Assembly: GCA_030248215.1 (NCBI GenBank)
Contig: JASANG010001912.1
Coordinates: 20,824 to 84,823 of the forward strand
DNA from: Enoplolaimus lenunculus
Lineage: Eukaryota; Nematoda; Enoplea; Enoplida; Thoracostomopsidae
Direction of reading: 5' to 3'
DNA length: 64,000 nt
Position 1 is the stretch's first letter, and every line of letters starts with the position of its first letter. Below are positions 52,653 to 63,749 of this stretch, piece after piece. The notes under the pieces were generated by a model. The model had not been told where the DNA came from. It worked only from the letters and a program-made list of their open reading frames with translations, and did not search any database. The translations under genes were made by a program, and so were the position numbers.

Positions 52653-52791
52653 GGCCAATCTATAGAACAGGGGCGCAACGGTAGTCATATTCCTAACTTT
52701 AAGCGTAATAAGAAGGAGCTGTTATTTAAGCCAAAGGCAAGCAAAAATGTTAGCCTAGCTTAAATGTTTCCGCCTCCGATTTTCATGGGCC
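52653..52791. mobile_element. TTAGGC-word hAT-like element, reverse orientation, exact 8-base duplication
   Basis: It begins GGCCAATCTATAGAACAGGG and ends CGATTTTCATGGGCC. It is flanked by AATATTTC at 52645-52652 and 52792-52799. The core words are degenerate (TTTAAGCGTAATAAG), yet the target duplication is intact. Confidence 0.9.
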
Positions 52792-53029
52792 AATATTTCT
52801 AAGCTGGAAAAGGCCAAAGCAAAATCTCTATGGGGGGAAATTAAACTATAACAGCCACCTGATTTAAAACATGCCAAACTAAAAAATGTTTCCGAGGGGC
52901 GAAATTCCTATGGGAAAAGAAACTATGATTAAAACAACCTTCTAGTGTAATTTTTCCGGGGTGAAAAATGGCAAGCTAGTAACTGTTCTAGGAGCGAAAT
53001 CTCAATGAAGGAAAATTAAAACTATAACA

Positions 53030-54470
53030 ACGGTATTTTTTTTAACTTTACGGTTCCGGTATTTTACAATTCTATTTGCACACTGGCAAACAGATATCCG
53101 TTTATACCTGGTATATAGAAACAAAGCACATACATTTTTATTAAAACAAAATACTATGCATTGCATTAAGCAAACATCAAAGAAGTTACAGGTCAAGGTG
53201 TCCAAAAATAATGGAAAACGACCAGATATAAAGCTTCGAAATAATGAAGTCCGCCGCAAGATATCCAGAAACCCAACCGCTAAAGGAATCGTTCAAGTTT
53301 CCCCCAAATATTACCAGTGCTCATCAGGGTGCAACCGGAAATGAAAAATGCCGGCACTACAGGTCAAAAAGTTTGTTGGAGCCGAAGGTGGGAAGAATTT
53401 GGAATTAAAATGATGTTTAATTTACTAATTTTAGCGAATATCAGTAAGGTGAATCTTCTGGTTTCTCGGTTACTTTTTATGAAATCCCTGCAATTTTTTG
53501 CTTAAAATTGTATCAATAGTTAAAACGAAACGCATCACCCAAATAAATTACATAAAACTACCTAAAATTTCATACCAAAATTGTCGAAACTTCCGGCAGA
53601 AGTTCTACGGTAACAAGTGGTCGACCTCCGAACCACTTAAGTTTACAGAAGACACGCCAAGGATATGAGAGGTGCTACAAGATGATTTTCGTTTACTTAT
53701 TTAAATGGGTCTTGATGATGTGATTGTGATGGTTACTTAACTGTTGTTTTCATGTGTTTAAAAAATTAGCGAAATATTCGTTATTCAGAAGGTATTGTCA
53801 ACGCCTGTATTCATGCCGGCAGCACCTTAACGTGGAATACCTAACAACATTCTATAGGGTTAGTGCAATACGCCAAAATTTATTCGTTCCAAACTTTTAA
53901 ACGTGTTTTATTTTTCAGTCAATAGTTAGTAGACAGTCGATTAAGTTAAAGTATATAGAGAAAATAGCAAGTGCACTCAAGTTGTGACCGTTGGGGATGA
54001 ATTTTGTTTTTATTGCAAATTGAACAATCCAGAATTTTGTACCGAACATGAATGATTTTAACCGACTTACAACCAATGATGCTTATATAAATACAAAAAC
54101 TCACAACCGAAACTGCCGGAACCTCCAGCAAAAAACCTACCGGAACCGGAGTTCGACTATCAATCGGATCCGGACGCAGACCTATGGTTTTGCATAGTGG
54201 GTGGAGGGTGGAAGAAATTTCCTTTGTGATGCCGAAACAATTTTTTTACCAATGAGGAAGATCAATTTTGTGGCGTACAGCACGCTACTCGTTTGCCGTA
54301 GATGCGGACTTGAACAAAAGTGATACAAAAATGTCATAATATTAAATAAATACACTCACAGTACCACTGAATAGTTCAATAAATCTGGCGTAAACAAGAT
54401 TACATTTCTAAAATCTACGCTATTATCAACTAATCTGAAATAATACTACTTGTGATTTTAACAAGTGTCA
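53030..54470. other. No gene; decayed CCGGAA-type repeats
   Basis: CAGGGTGCAACCGGAAATG at about 53327 is a left end of the CAGGGTGCAACC family. Scattered CCGGAA words near 53590-53640 and 54115-54175 suggest old copies. Nothing coding is supported. Confidence 0.45.
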
Positions 54471-54722
54471 ACGGATGGTGTTTGAGCTTCATATAATATA
54501 TGTCTGCAATTTTTTTCTTAGAACGTTTCAAAAGGTCACAAACTCACTAAACGGCTGTACTTCTGCAAAAAAAAACTTTCGACACAAATCGCCAAAAGCA
54601 CCGCTCCAAATTCTGTTTAAGAAGACCCAAAAACATGACCCTTATCGCGGGCTGGTCAAAATTTTGCTTAAGAAGAGCCAAAACTTGACACTTATCGCGG
54701 GCTATAAAATCAAAACCATTAT

Positions 54723-56012
54723 TTAATTCATACTACCCGTAACATCGTTCAAATAACACTCCACAGATTGCAGCATGCTTTCAAATCCGATCTCCAACTC
54801 TTGACTACAACTAGCTTTCCCACTATCGTCAATTTCATTATCTTCTATTTCTTTACGGTTGTTTCTATTTTGAATTGCGTGATTTTGTGCGTCCACACAG
54901 TTACACCTAAAGTGACTAGAATTGCTGTGCTTAACGCAAGTAGTGTTCACAATTTTGTCGCTTTCAGTTTTCAACAACTTCTTATCAAAGTTCTCTTTCC
55001 TATCATCACTTACACGTTTCGCTCCCATATAATTTTGTATACCCATACAACTAGGGTTTACATCCAAACGAGACACAAAAGCTGTAATCGCACGATTGTC
55101 AACGTTACATTCAACCAACCCGCTAGTTTCCCACACATTGGCTGCATCTAAAGTTGGAGGTGCGAGGTCTGAAATCTCATGCTCGTTTGTGCTACCTGTA
55201 ACCAATGCACAATTACTGCCAGCCGAATCAAACCCTGGGTCTTTACCGGCAAAACCCGATGTCATATTGCTGACTGACGTACAGGGTCCCTCCACGCCGC
55301 TGATTTCATTCAAGAAATTCTCGACAGTTTCAAGCATTAACATGAACTCATTTTGCGTCTCATCCGTAGAATTAACACCATCGGACGTATGCAGTCTCAA
55401 ACTAGGAACGTCTCCAGTATCCAAAATGTCAGTACTACGCTCATACGCTTCGACTGGAACACCAATTTGATTGCCAATGTCAGGCACACCGCCACACGAC
55501 GCAGAAACCACACCTTCAACATTCAACTCTACGTCAGCAGGCACCGGATGCGTTTCCAATATTTCCGAATCTATTTTACCTTTACCGACCAATTCAAAAC
55601 AATTCTCCAAATCATCAACAGTGTCGGAACGACCATCTTTCTTTATAGCTTCCAACAGTTCATTTGTCAGCATACCATCCTCAGAAGTACAAATCTGACC
55701 ACTGGAAGTCGGAGCGGTTCCTCTTACAGGGAGCAAACCGGTGCTATTGCGATTATCATTACGATTTAACGTCACAGTAATCGCGTCTGAATTAGGTACA
55801 CCGCTGTTATTACCTTCAGCAATATACTGCAATTTTGACTCTGTCTCGGTTGCACATTGTGATTCAGCAATCACAATCGACTGTTCATTGTTAGTTTGAA
55901 GATCGCACGCATGTTCAGTGCGTGAACCACTCAAACGTTGAGTGCATTGTGCGGCTAAAATGCAAACTATTATGTTTATTCTCTGTTTAGGGTTCTGTAC
56001 TATTGAACACAT
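54723..56012 (-). CDS. Unknown protein, 429-codon open frame with repeated helical motif
   Basis: The frame starts at ATG 56012 (MCSIVQNPKQRINIIVCILA) and runs to TAA at 54723. It is acidic, Ser/Asn-rich and has over a dozen Cys. A motif recurs: DDLENCFELVGKG, LETVENFLNEISG and LQSVECYLNDVTG, the last two clearly one repeat (L--VE-(F/Y)LN(E/D)(I/V)(S/T)G), the final copy ending the protein. The N-terminus could be a short signal or anchor (INIIVCILAAQC); alternatively it is intron, since TTTGCATTTTAG just before CCGCACAATG and CCTAAACAG before AGAATAAAC would both be usable acceptors, making this a last exon. It might belong to the gene at 59107-63188, which has the same strand. No family recognised. 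Confidence 0.55.
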   Translation of the reverse strand: MCSIVQNPKQRINIIVCILAAQCTQRLSGSRTEHACDLQTNNEQSIVIAESQCATETESKLQYIAEGNNSGVPNSDAITVTLNRNDNRNSTGLLPVRGTAPTSSGQICTSEDGMLTNELLEAIKKDGRSDTVDDLENCFELVGKGKIDSEILETHPVPADVELNVEGVVSASCGGVPDIGNQIGVPVEAYERSTDILDTGDVPSLRLHTSDGVNSTDETQNEFMLMLETVENFLNEISGVEGPCTSVSNMTSGFAGKDPGFDSAGSNCALVTGSTNEHEISDLAPPTLDAANVWETSGLVECNVDNRAITAFVSRLDVNPSCMGIQNYMGAKRVSDDRKENFDKKLLKTESDKIVNTTCVKHSNSSHFRCNCVDAQNHAIQNRNNRKEIEDNEIDDSGKASCSQELEIGFESMLQSVECYLNDVTGSMN

Positions 56013-56656
56013 ATTTCTCGATACTAGCAACACAGTCGTCTCAAACACTGATCGTATTCAGGACAGCCCAAACACACAAACAACCTTCTAGCAAGTCAAC
56101 CTGCAACAAGAGTTTGTTTTACTCATAGAGATTCCAATTAGATTTTGGCTGCGTTCTGCTAAGTGTTTTGGCTGTGCCGGACAACAATTGAAACAGTGGA
56201 AACAATATCGAACTCGTCAGTCGCAACAAAAATACACTTCTTTAACAAAAATAAAGTCGCATTTACGCAACCAAAACGACTAAAACGCTGTCCACAAAAT
56301 TATACTCGTTCTTGGCATAATTTCCAACCTCATCACTAACTCTAAGCAAACTGTTACCGTTTGAACGACATATATTTTTCCTGCTTTAAATAAAAAACAA
56401 ATGTTCAATACAGATATGTTTTTCATAAGAAACAAAACCATAAGCTTTTATGATTCTTTGTTACGCAAAGACTCAACCATTTAAAAGTTTAAATTCACAA
56501 AGTCAAGCTTCAAACTGTTGAAATATAAAGGTCTTGAGTAAAACTACTAATCGACTCCTGCATTACCGTTTGAAACAATTTTGGACGGCACAGACATGAG
56601 CTTCAACTTTGGGTATGGCGCATGTACATCCGACTTTCGTCGTTTGACCGCGAAAC

Positions 56657-57540
56657 ACTGAAAGTACAAATTACTCCATTCAAAGTACCAGGTGTTATTT
56701 GTTCATCTATAGAACCTGGGTCTGTCTGTAATGTTCAAGACCCAGGTCAGATATTTCAACCAGCACACCTCAAATAAACCACATGTTATATTAAAATTAA
56801 GAGTTTCTAGCCTCCTTGGAGGCTTCCAAAGATTGCCGATGCCATCCCATCTTTCAGGGAGACAACTGAAAGTACAAATTACTCCATTCAAAGCACCAGA
56901 TGTTATTTGTTCATCTATAGAACCTGGGTCTGTCTGTAATGTTCAAGACCCAGGTCAGATATTTCAACCAGCACACCTCAGATAAACCACATGTTATATT
57001 AAAATTAAGAGTTTCTAAGGCTTCCAAAGATTGCCGATGCCATCCCATCTTTCAGGGAGACATGGCGAGGTATTGGGTTAAGTTTTCAACCAGCAATAAC
57101 CACATCTCGAATAAACCACATATTACATTAAAATTAGGAGTTACTAGCCTCCTTGGAGGCTTCCAAAGATTGCCAATGCCATCCCATCTTTCAGGGAGAC
57201 ATGGCGAGGTATTGGGTTAAGTTTTCAACCAGCAATAACCGCACCTCGAATAAACCACATATTACATTAAAATTAGGACTTACTAGCCTCCTTGGAGGCT
57301 TCCAAAGATTGCCAATGCCATCCCATCTTTCAGGGAGACATGGCGAGGTATTGGGTTAAGTTTTCAACCAGCAATAACCGCACCTCGAATAAACCACATA
57401 TTACATTAAAATTAGGACTTACTAGCCTCCTTGGAGGCTTCCAAAGATTGCCAATGCCATCCCATCTTTCAGGGAGACATGGCGAGGTATTGGGTTAAGT
57501 TTTCAACCAGCAATAACCGCACCTCGGATAAACCTCATCG
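56657..57540. repeat. Compound tandem repeat: two 208-base units then 139-base units
   Basis: Units starting ACTGAAAGTACAAATTACTC at 56657 and 56865 are followed by 139-base units whose TGGCGAGGTATTGGG starts lie at 57063, 57202, 57341 and 57480 (the last cut short). All share the CCTCCTTGGAGGCTTCCAAA to TTTCAGGGAGACA segment, so the longer unit is a variant with an added CATCTATAGAACCTGGGTC piece. The identical short frames over it are artefacts. Confidence 0.93.
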
Positions 57541-57889
57541 GTTACGGTACTGCCTCTGCGCAAAGCTACCAAAGCAATCGTAACGCTCATTTATTACAAC
57601 TGTTAAAATATTTCGCACACCATGTTTATATAATAAACAAAGTGTATACAGCGACGTATATAATTAAGATGTATTTATTGATCGAAGCGAAACTGAATTA
57701 TTTATGTTTTGTGCTCGGGGATCAAATGGTGGATATCTGAACACTAAATGGATACTGATAATCCGTTTCGTTTGAAATCTTATTATCCTGTGGTGTCAAC
57801 CTCGAATTGGGTCTTAAAATTCTAAGCCGTCTATTAGGTTTCCTAAAATTTGCACAATTTATACAGCCTTCAATTGGCACTTTTTACAT

Positions 57890-58990
57890 TAATTCTGTGA
57901 ATCGTTCAGGTTGCAAGCAGCATTCCACCGGCATTCTAGCTAAAACAACATGTTTGTTCGTGTTCCGGCGTTGAAAAATGCAGGAACCAGAATTTTTCCC
58001 GTTTCGTGGCAAATATTGAAATTTGGCTAGAAAATAATTTGTCTCAAAAATTTTACTAGATTGAAGATATAGCGAATTAGCAGTTATTCGGTGTCGCAAT
58101 ATATACGTATATGTGCAATTTCAGTTGCTATTCCATTATTTATAAAACTCGAAAACAGATAAATGAATAGCAGAATTTTACCGAAATTACTGTTCCGGCC
58201 GGAATACCTGAAAAATTCAACTCCCGTTCCGGTTCCTGAATTCAAAGATGCAGGAACTGGACTTTTTCAGTTTTGTAGGAAATTATTCATAATCATTGAA
58301 AGGACTGGAAACTAGGTCATTGAAAAATTGTTATTTCAAAATGAGCATTTTTGAAATTAGTTCAATTCTGTTGGTAAACTGTTAGATTAAAAATCGAATG
58401 TGTTTGGTAAAACTTGAAGACGAAATTTCTGAAAATTCGCTTAAGCCAATGTTTGGCTAGTTTTACAAGAGGTTCAACAGCAATTCGCTGATGAAACTTA
58501 TTCTAAATTCCGGTTCCTGTACCAGTTCCTGCAAAAAATCAATTCCTGTTTTTCCTCTTCCGGTAAAACTTAGTGTCCGTTGGGACCCTGACGAACAGCA
58601 AGGTACTAACTACCATATTAGCTTAAGTGGTTAAGTCTACGACTTTTTTGAATATCGCTACTTATTAGGATTACAAGCGATTTCATTTGAGTACTGAAGC
58701 GTTTTTGGTGCGAGGAATTTGACTGAAACGTTTCAACTTTCCAAATTCCGGAAATTGTCATTTTTTGCGACATTTCTAGTTACCCCCAGCCCGTTTTTGC
58801 CCAAAAATCGTTGGATTTAAAAAACATGGATGAGACCATGATGTAAAACGACCCTGAGATCCATTTGTTTTGTGGACCACGACGATAGTTCAGTATTGAA
58901 CACGATTTTAAATTCCGGTTCCTGTTCCGGCAAACAATTCGATTCCCGCTCCTGTTTAGGTAAAGTTCAGCTCCTGTTGGAACTCAGCAA
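57890..58990. mobile_element. Overlapping decayed CAGGGTTCC/GGAACAGG elements
   Basis: CCGTTCCGGTTCCTG, GGTTCCTGTACCAGTTCCTG and GTTGGGACCCTGACGAACAG (a right end at about 58580) mark at least two old copies; more words lie at 58910-58990. No intact pair of ends. Confidence 0.6.
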
Positions 58991-59106
58991 TTTTGACGCA
59001 CAAGTTTTTTTTAATAAATTGGCAAACAGCTTCGCTTCTTGGTTCTACCTGCTACTACTGTACGATATAACTCTTAATTCTTTTCTTCAATGCTCGGACC
59101 ACTCAC

Positions 59107-62100
59107 CTTGATCGCGTCGTCGGGGTCATTTTCACTCTGTTCTGATGGAAACACGCGTTTAAGCACAGCTGGTTGACTGTTACTTTCATCCAAGCTCGTG
59201 GACGGTCTGGCTGCACTCGGACTGATGTAAGCCTGACTCGAACACTGTCTAGACTCATGTTTGCTCGAGCTGCTTCTAATGCGATTAACTTGATCCGATG
59301 CCCACGGAATATAGTCTATCCGAAGCGCATTCAGCCGAGCCAAAATCGGGCTTGGAGGCTTGAATGCAAGACGCTTTGCTACTGTCGCCCACAGCCGTAA
59401 CGGTAGCATTTCGCTGAAGTCAGCATAATTTACTGCAGAGAGAGCGGTCAACATTTGTGACCTGAAAACAACAATAACGTAACAGGGGAAATTGTACTTG
59501 ATACTTAATCTACTCAAGTACACTTTCACACTTTTAAAAAAATTTTCAGATTTGGAAATAATAGGTATTGCCAACTCCACGCAATACCATTAGCTTTTCC
59601 TTGAAAAGCTCTTGTTCTAAATTAGCCGCTTGAGATTATGAAAAATTCTGGGTACGGATTTTTTATTTTTAATGTTGAACAATGTTTACATAAGTGCCAC
59701 TGCGACAATTCGTCGCCACACAGCTCGTCGTCGGACATTTCGTCGACCCTGACACTTCGTCGACCCTAACAAATCGTCGACCCCAACAACTTGTCGGCCC
59801 CGACCGCTTGCAGGCCAATCTCAGCCCCCTGAAAAATTTTTCACTCCTCACAGAAAAATGTCAACCTTACTGGTACGTCGTCGTAAATCCTTATATGCTC
59901 TTCCTAAAAAGTTTGGCGACGACTGGCCGTGACACCTTCTATTGAGTAATACAGCCGTTCTACGCATTTATCAAACAACCACTATCAAGCCGTTTCGCTA
60001 AAAACGGCCTCACATAATTTTCATTTACATAGCTAGTGATAACCCTTATGCGTGAACAGTAAATAATAAGCTCTAAAATATATACTACACCAGGTTTATT
60101 CATAAACACTTGCAACATTTATAACACACTTAATAATGAGCTTGACTAAGGTACGCTGTAAGTGATTTGCGTCAACAAACACTAGCGGATCCAGAGGGGG
60201 GGGCATCGAAAATTTTTAGTGTGAAAATGGTAACGTCCCTACCTTACAACCTTAAATTTGTTTACAATTTTTTCTGCAGTATTTTTTTATTAAAATGCTA
60301 CGGTCCCTCCCTTACAACTTTCGCCCTCAGAAAATTTTTTAGTGATAAATCGTAACGTCCTACCTTACAATTTTTGCGTTTCATAGCATTTACCAGTCCG
60401 CCCCCGTCGGAAATTTTTGGATCCGCCTCTGTCAACACAAGCACACATCCAAAAACTAATGCGTTGGAGTGCAAAATTTTTCTAACTAGATTAACTTCCT
60501 GCACCGTTTCTAGTTATAGGTACTTTGTGCAGACATGAACAAATCGTACATACGACGGGCCCGTAGCCAGGGTGCAACCGGAATTACAATTTACCGGAAC
60601 CGGAATTTGAAAATTTTACCGGAACCGGAACCGGAAAGTGAAAAATGCATTTCACCAAAAATTTCATTTTAATCGTATTTTTTGCTCTATTATTTGTGAA
60701 ACAACCTTAGTCGAACATAGGTATTTATTTTACCTGTTATATTTTAGATTTTCATCATCGACCGAAGTGAAATCCACCATCAATGGCTTATATTCGGAGT
60801 ACAAGTGGCTTTCAAAAGAGATTCTTAAAAATTAGCAAAGTTAAGAAAACGGCCAAATTATAATACCGGAATTTTTAAATCCGGTAAAAATTTACCGGAA
60901 CCGGAACCGGAAGGTGAAAAAATGCCGGAACCGGAACCGGAATTCCGGTTGCACCCTGCCCGTAGCCTAGGGGCCAGAGGTTCTCGGTTATTTGCGTCTC
61001 GGTGGATTAGAACCGATATTATAAGTCGAGGATTCATCAAATATACGACTGTATTGTTGAAACAAGTGATGGCTGATGAATAAAATTTCTGTTTGAAATT
61101 ATGAAATTTCACAATTACGAGCAGATATTCTGAAAAACACAAAAAACTATGAAAAGCACAAAGGAATACGAAAAAAGCATTAGACATAATATATTTTGAA
61201 AATTTTAATTTTTTCGGTGTTGCCCAGAAGTTGACCGAGACCGCTCATCCCTGCTCATGTGATGGAATGCAAACGTAAATGTGTTACAAATCTAGTTTTT
61301 CAAAAAACTGATTATATTTTGGTATGTTTCGTTTCAATCTTTTGGCCACGTACCATGGTGCAACGTGAATTTCGAAGTATCACGAATACCGGAACCACAA
61401 AGTGAAAAATACGTATTAACGTAAAATTCGTTTATAAGAAGCCAATTCACTATTACCAATTAATTGAAAAACGCAAATTTTTCTTTATTTTTTGTGTACC
61501 TTTAGACGATTTTTGGTTTCGGCGAAATTAATGCCCGAGGTTTCATTTTCAGCATAGGTATTCATCTTCTGTGTTGAAAGTTTTCGCTCTACCACTATTA
61601 TTTTATTCTCTGCGGAAGACGTGAATTACGTATGTATACAATATAGTCTAGTCCAAGGAACTATCGGGAGTGGTGGAGAAATACTAGAGGATGGGGAATG
61701 TAATCCCATAAGATATGTACTTTCAATACTCCATTCCTTCTAAGAATCCCGATTCGATTTACGGAAAAAGATTTTGTGAGTGAACGCGCAGAAACGTAAT
61801 ATGCAGCAGAGGTTTACAATATAAACAATGCCAGCCTTTGTACTCGCACATACATAAATTGACTGAAACAGTCCTACGCTAAAATATATATAAATTTTTA
61901 GACCGAAAATATACCACATAACACTCTAATCCTAAGCCAAACATTTGCTGAATTTCTGAGCCTAAACAGAAATTTCTTGCACAAAAACATGTTGTTCGCC
62001 TGCATATATACTTATAGCATTATGCTAATAAACTCAACTGTCGAACAGTTATGCCGACGCCAAATAAAATCAAAACGTTTGATGACACGTAAAGAATGCG

Positions 62101-63188
62101 AAGTCAGCCAAAAAAATCGCATTCCCCATGCAACCAGACCTCGAGAACACACTGTTTTTAAACCAAATCGTATTGGCAAAACATTGAATAATGACGTAAA
62201 CCTAAAGTGCAATGTTACGGTTTCAGAAATTTGTTTTCTGCTGATTACCTTTAAACTATGTGACTTCAGGAGAGTTATGGTTCTCTGTTCTCAAACAATC
62301 CCGAGTGCTGCATTGCACAAACTGAATGCTACGATATTAGCTGTATATCTACTATTTTTCCACAGCTGTGTTGTGTGCGCAGTAAGGAAACTTGAAGTCC
62401 TGAATTTCATTGTATGAACATACTAATACTAAATGCCGTTCTGTTATTATAAAATGGCGTTTCCAAAGATTTGAATAATCGAGAAAGCATGAAACTACAT
62501 ACGTCATATGAACACAGTCTGTATGAGCAACAGCAAAATCTTAAATGCCATTACTAAAATATAATTTGTTCACGGTTCGCGAGCCCAAGCAAGCGCGGGT
62601 CTTGTTAAAACATTTCAGTTTTAAACAATAGAAATTTTAAATACGTTGTTATATTAATAAAAAATTGTTTCAGATCAGAAATCTCAAAATTGAGGTCGGG
62701 AACAAAATATATTAACGTGTGAAAGTTATGCGGTTGACACTGCGATGATATTTCAAACTGATTACAGATATAACTGAAATTTGCTGCATGCAAGATTCCG
62801 ATTCAAATTCGGCAAATTAGCAATGGATTTCAATTCGGTCAAATCGTCTTCGGTGCCACTCTAGTTCTAAGCAAACGAGAGACAAACAACCGAAATGGAG
62901 ACCTCCCATAACCGAGATGAAAACCTGCCAAAACCTAGGATTTGCCGCTACCAAGACTCCCATCTCTGATGGTGTACAGGTCAAGTATCTGTATCGTGTC
63001 GGTGTACTAAAATCGGTATCGGTATTTTACAGTATCACAAGTAACATAATGTGAAACAGCACTCAAAAATGGACTTACTCGAACTCTAGATTCTTCGATG
63101 CACTCAGTACGTTACATATCGCTTTTGCCAACCGAGGTATTGTATCACTCATTTTCCGTCGCGTCATAGACTGCCTACGACTTGCCAT
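59107..63188 (-). CDS. Unknown gene, first two coding exons
   Basis: Exon 1 (63079-63188) starts at an ATG that follows an in-frame TAA and encodes MASRRQSMTRRKMSDTIPRL then AKAICNVLSASKNLEFE, ending in phase 2 at GA|GTAAGT. Exon 2 (59107-59461) begins TTTTCAG|G in the matching phase and continues SQMLTALSAVNYADFSEMLP, RLWATVAKRLAFKPPSP and ILARLNALRIDYIPW, then a Ser-rich, probably disordered tail ending DDAIK at AAG|GTGAGT (phase 0). That gives 155 residues; later exons were not placed. KRLAFKPPSP faintly recalls the KLAF-PP-P stretch of ABHD17-type hydrolases, but I do not assign it. The 3.6 kb intron holds three hAT-like elements. Splice and phase agreement make a real gene likely. Confidence 0.65.
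59695..59815. repeat. Word array TCGTCGACCC, relative of 3428-3820
   Basis: GCGACAATTCGTCGCCACAC leads into repeated TCGTCGACCCTGACA words, as in the larger array at 3428. It lies in intron 1 of the 59107-63188 gene. Confidence 0.7.
60180..60431. mobile_element. hAT-like MITE (CAGTGGCGGATCC family), 8-base duplication
   Basis: Ends CACTAGCGGATCCAGAGG and TTTGGATCCGCCTCTG. The flanks TCAACAAA (60172-60179) and TCAACACA (60432-60439) agree at 7 of 8. GGTAACGTCCCTACCTTACA and its variants recur three times inside. Confidence 0.85.
60568..60958. mobile_element. CCGGAA-word hAT-like element, exact 8-base duplication, inserted in another element end
   Basis: It begins CAGGGTGCAACCGGAATT and ends AATTCCGGTTGCACCCTG, perfect inverted ends of 18 bases. 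It is flanked by CCCGTAGC at 60560-60567 and 60959-60966. The target GGGCCCGTAGCC is itself the end motif of the CCCGTAGCC family, so one element landed in the tip of another. ACCGGAACCGGAACCGGAA arrays lie just inside both ends. Confidence 0.95.
60967..61253. mobile_element. GAGACC-word element, probable
   Basis: CTAGGGGCCAGAGGTTCTCGG at the left pairs with GACCGAGACCGCTCATCCCTG at the right. CTCGGTGGATTAGAACCGAT words near the left. The left edge abuts the CCGGAA element, so its own flank is disturbed. Confidence 0.6.
61254..63060. other. Intron sequence, no further gene supported
   Basis: AT-rich, with a TAAGCC remnant at 61925-61970 and a GGTATCGGTA patch near 63000. A 146-codon plus-strand frame at 61977 has no recognisable domain and is treated as doubtful. 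Confidence 0.45.
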
Positions 63189-63369
63189 CAGTGTCCAGCT
63201 TTAATTTGGTAAAAATAATTACTGCACGTAGTTTCACGCCTATGATCATAAACACAAGGTATTATTACGTGTTGCATGCAATACATTCAGAAAGCCATGT
63301 ACTCCGGTGTCAGTCAAGGTGGGAACCGGGACTTCAACACTTTAAACTAAGCAGCTGGATATGCGGGTT

Positions 63370-63440
63370 ACGGGGTGTTTGGAATTAGCGACCTACAGGT
63401 TCCAAGGCAAGCGCTCTATCACTACGCCACCTAGCCTGCC
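63370..63440 (-). repeat. tRNA-like SINE or tRNA pseudogene fragment
   Basis: Read on the minus strand: GGCTAGGTGGCGTAGTGATA GAGCGCTTGCC has a good box A (TGGCGTAGTGA) and D-arm, and GGTCGCTAATTCC about 35 bases on is a degraded box B. A normal anticodon arm is not formed, so it is not a working tRNA gene; a tRNA-derived SINE head is likelier. Confidence 0.5.
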
Positions 63441-63509
63441 TCTACAACTATACCGGTTTGCCGACTACATATATCGACCGCATTCCATCGGCAAGCATAC
63501 TTATATCCT

Positions 63510-63722
63510 TATATTATCGCTCAAGCTATTGACACAATACAAATAAACGTTTAATTCAACGGATAATTGCAGTACCGGATATATATCAGTAACGAAGGGC
63601 TGCGGAGCGTGGGTTAAAAATAAATAACAGTCCGTAACCGAATAACAAGGGGTGTACCCTCTGTAGAGGCCAAATATAGCCCCCCTCTTATTCGGGTCAA
63701 TACAGTATAGTCCACAGGCCTG
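63510..63722. mobile_element. Partial copy of the 17116-17497 MITE
   Basis: AACGGATAATTGCAGTACCG to CTTATTCGGGTCAATACAGTA matches the right half of that element closely (about 190 bases); the left half is missing. Confidence 0.85.
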
Positions 63723-63749
63723 AATTTTCCCTACTTTAAGTAAAAAAAC

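Noticed and set aside
55096-55769. Three plus-strand frames of 75-138 codons
   Set aside because: Antisense shadows of the 429-codon minus-strand frame.
56731-57498. Repeated 62-93-codon frames
   Set aside because: Identical copies produced by the 208/139-base tandem units.
61977-62417. 146-codon plus-strand frame
   Set aside because: No domain, no splice partners, shadowed by an open minus-strand frame, and it lies within the intron of the 59107-63188 gene; retained only as doubtful.
63370-63440. Functional tRNA gene
   Set aside because: Box A is good but the anticodon arm and T arm do not form; called a tRNA-like SINE remnant instead.
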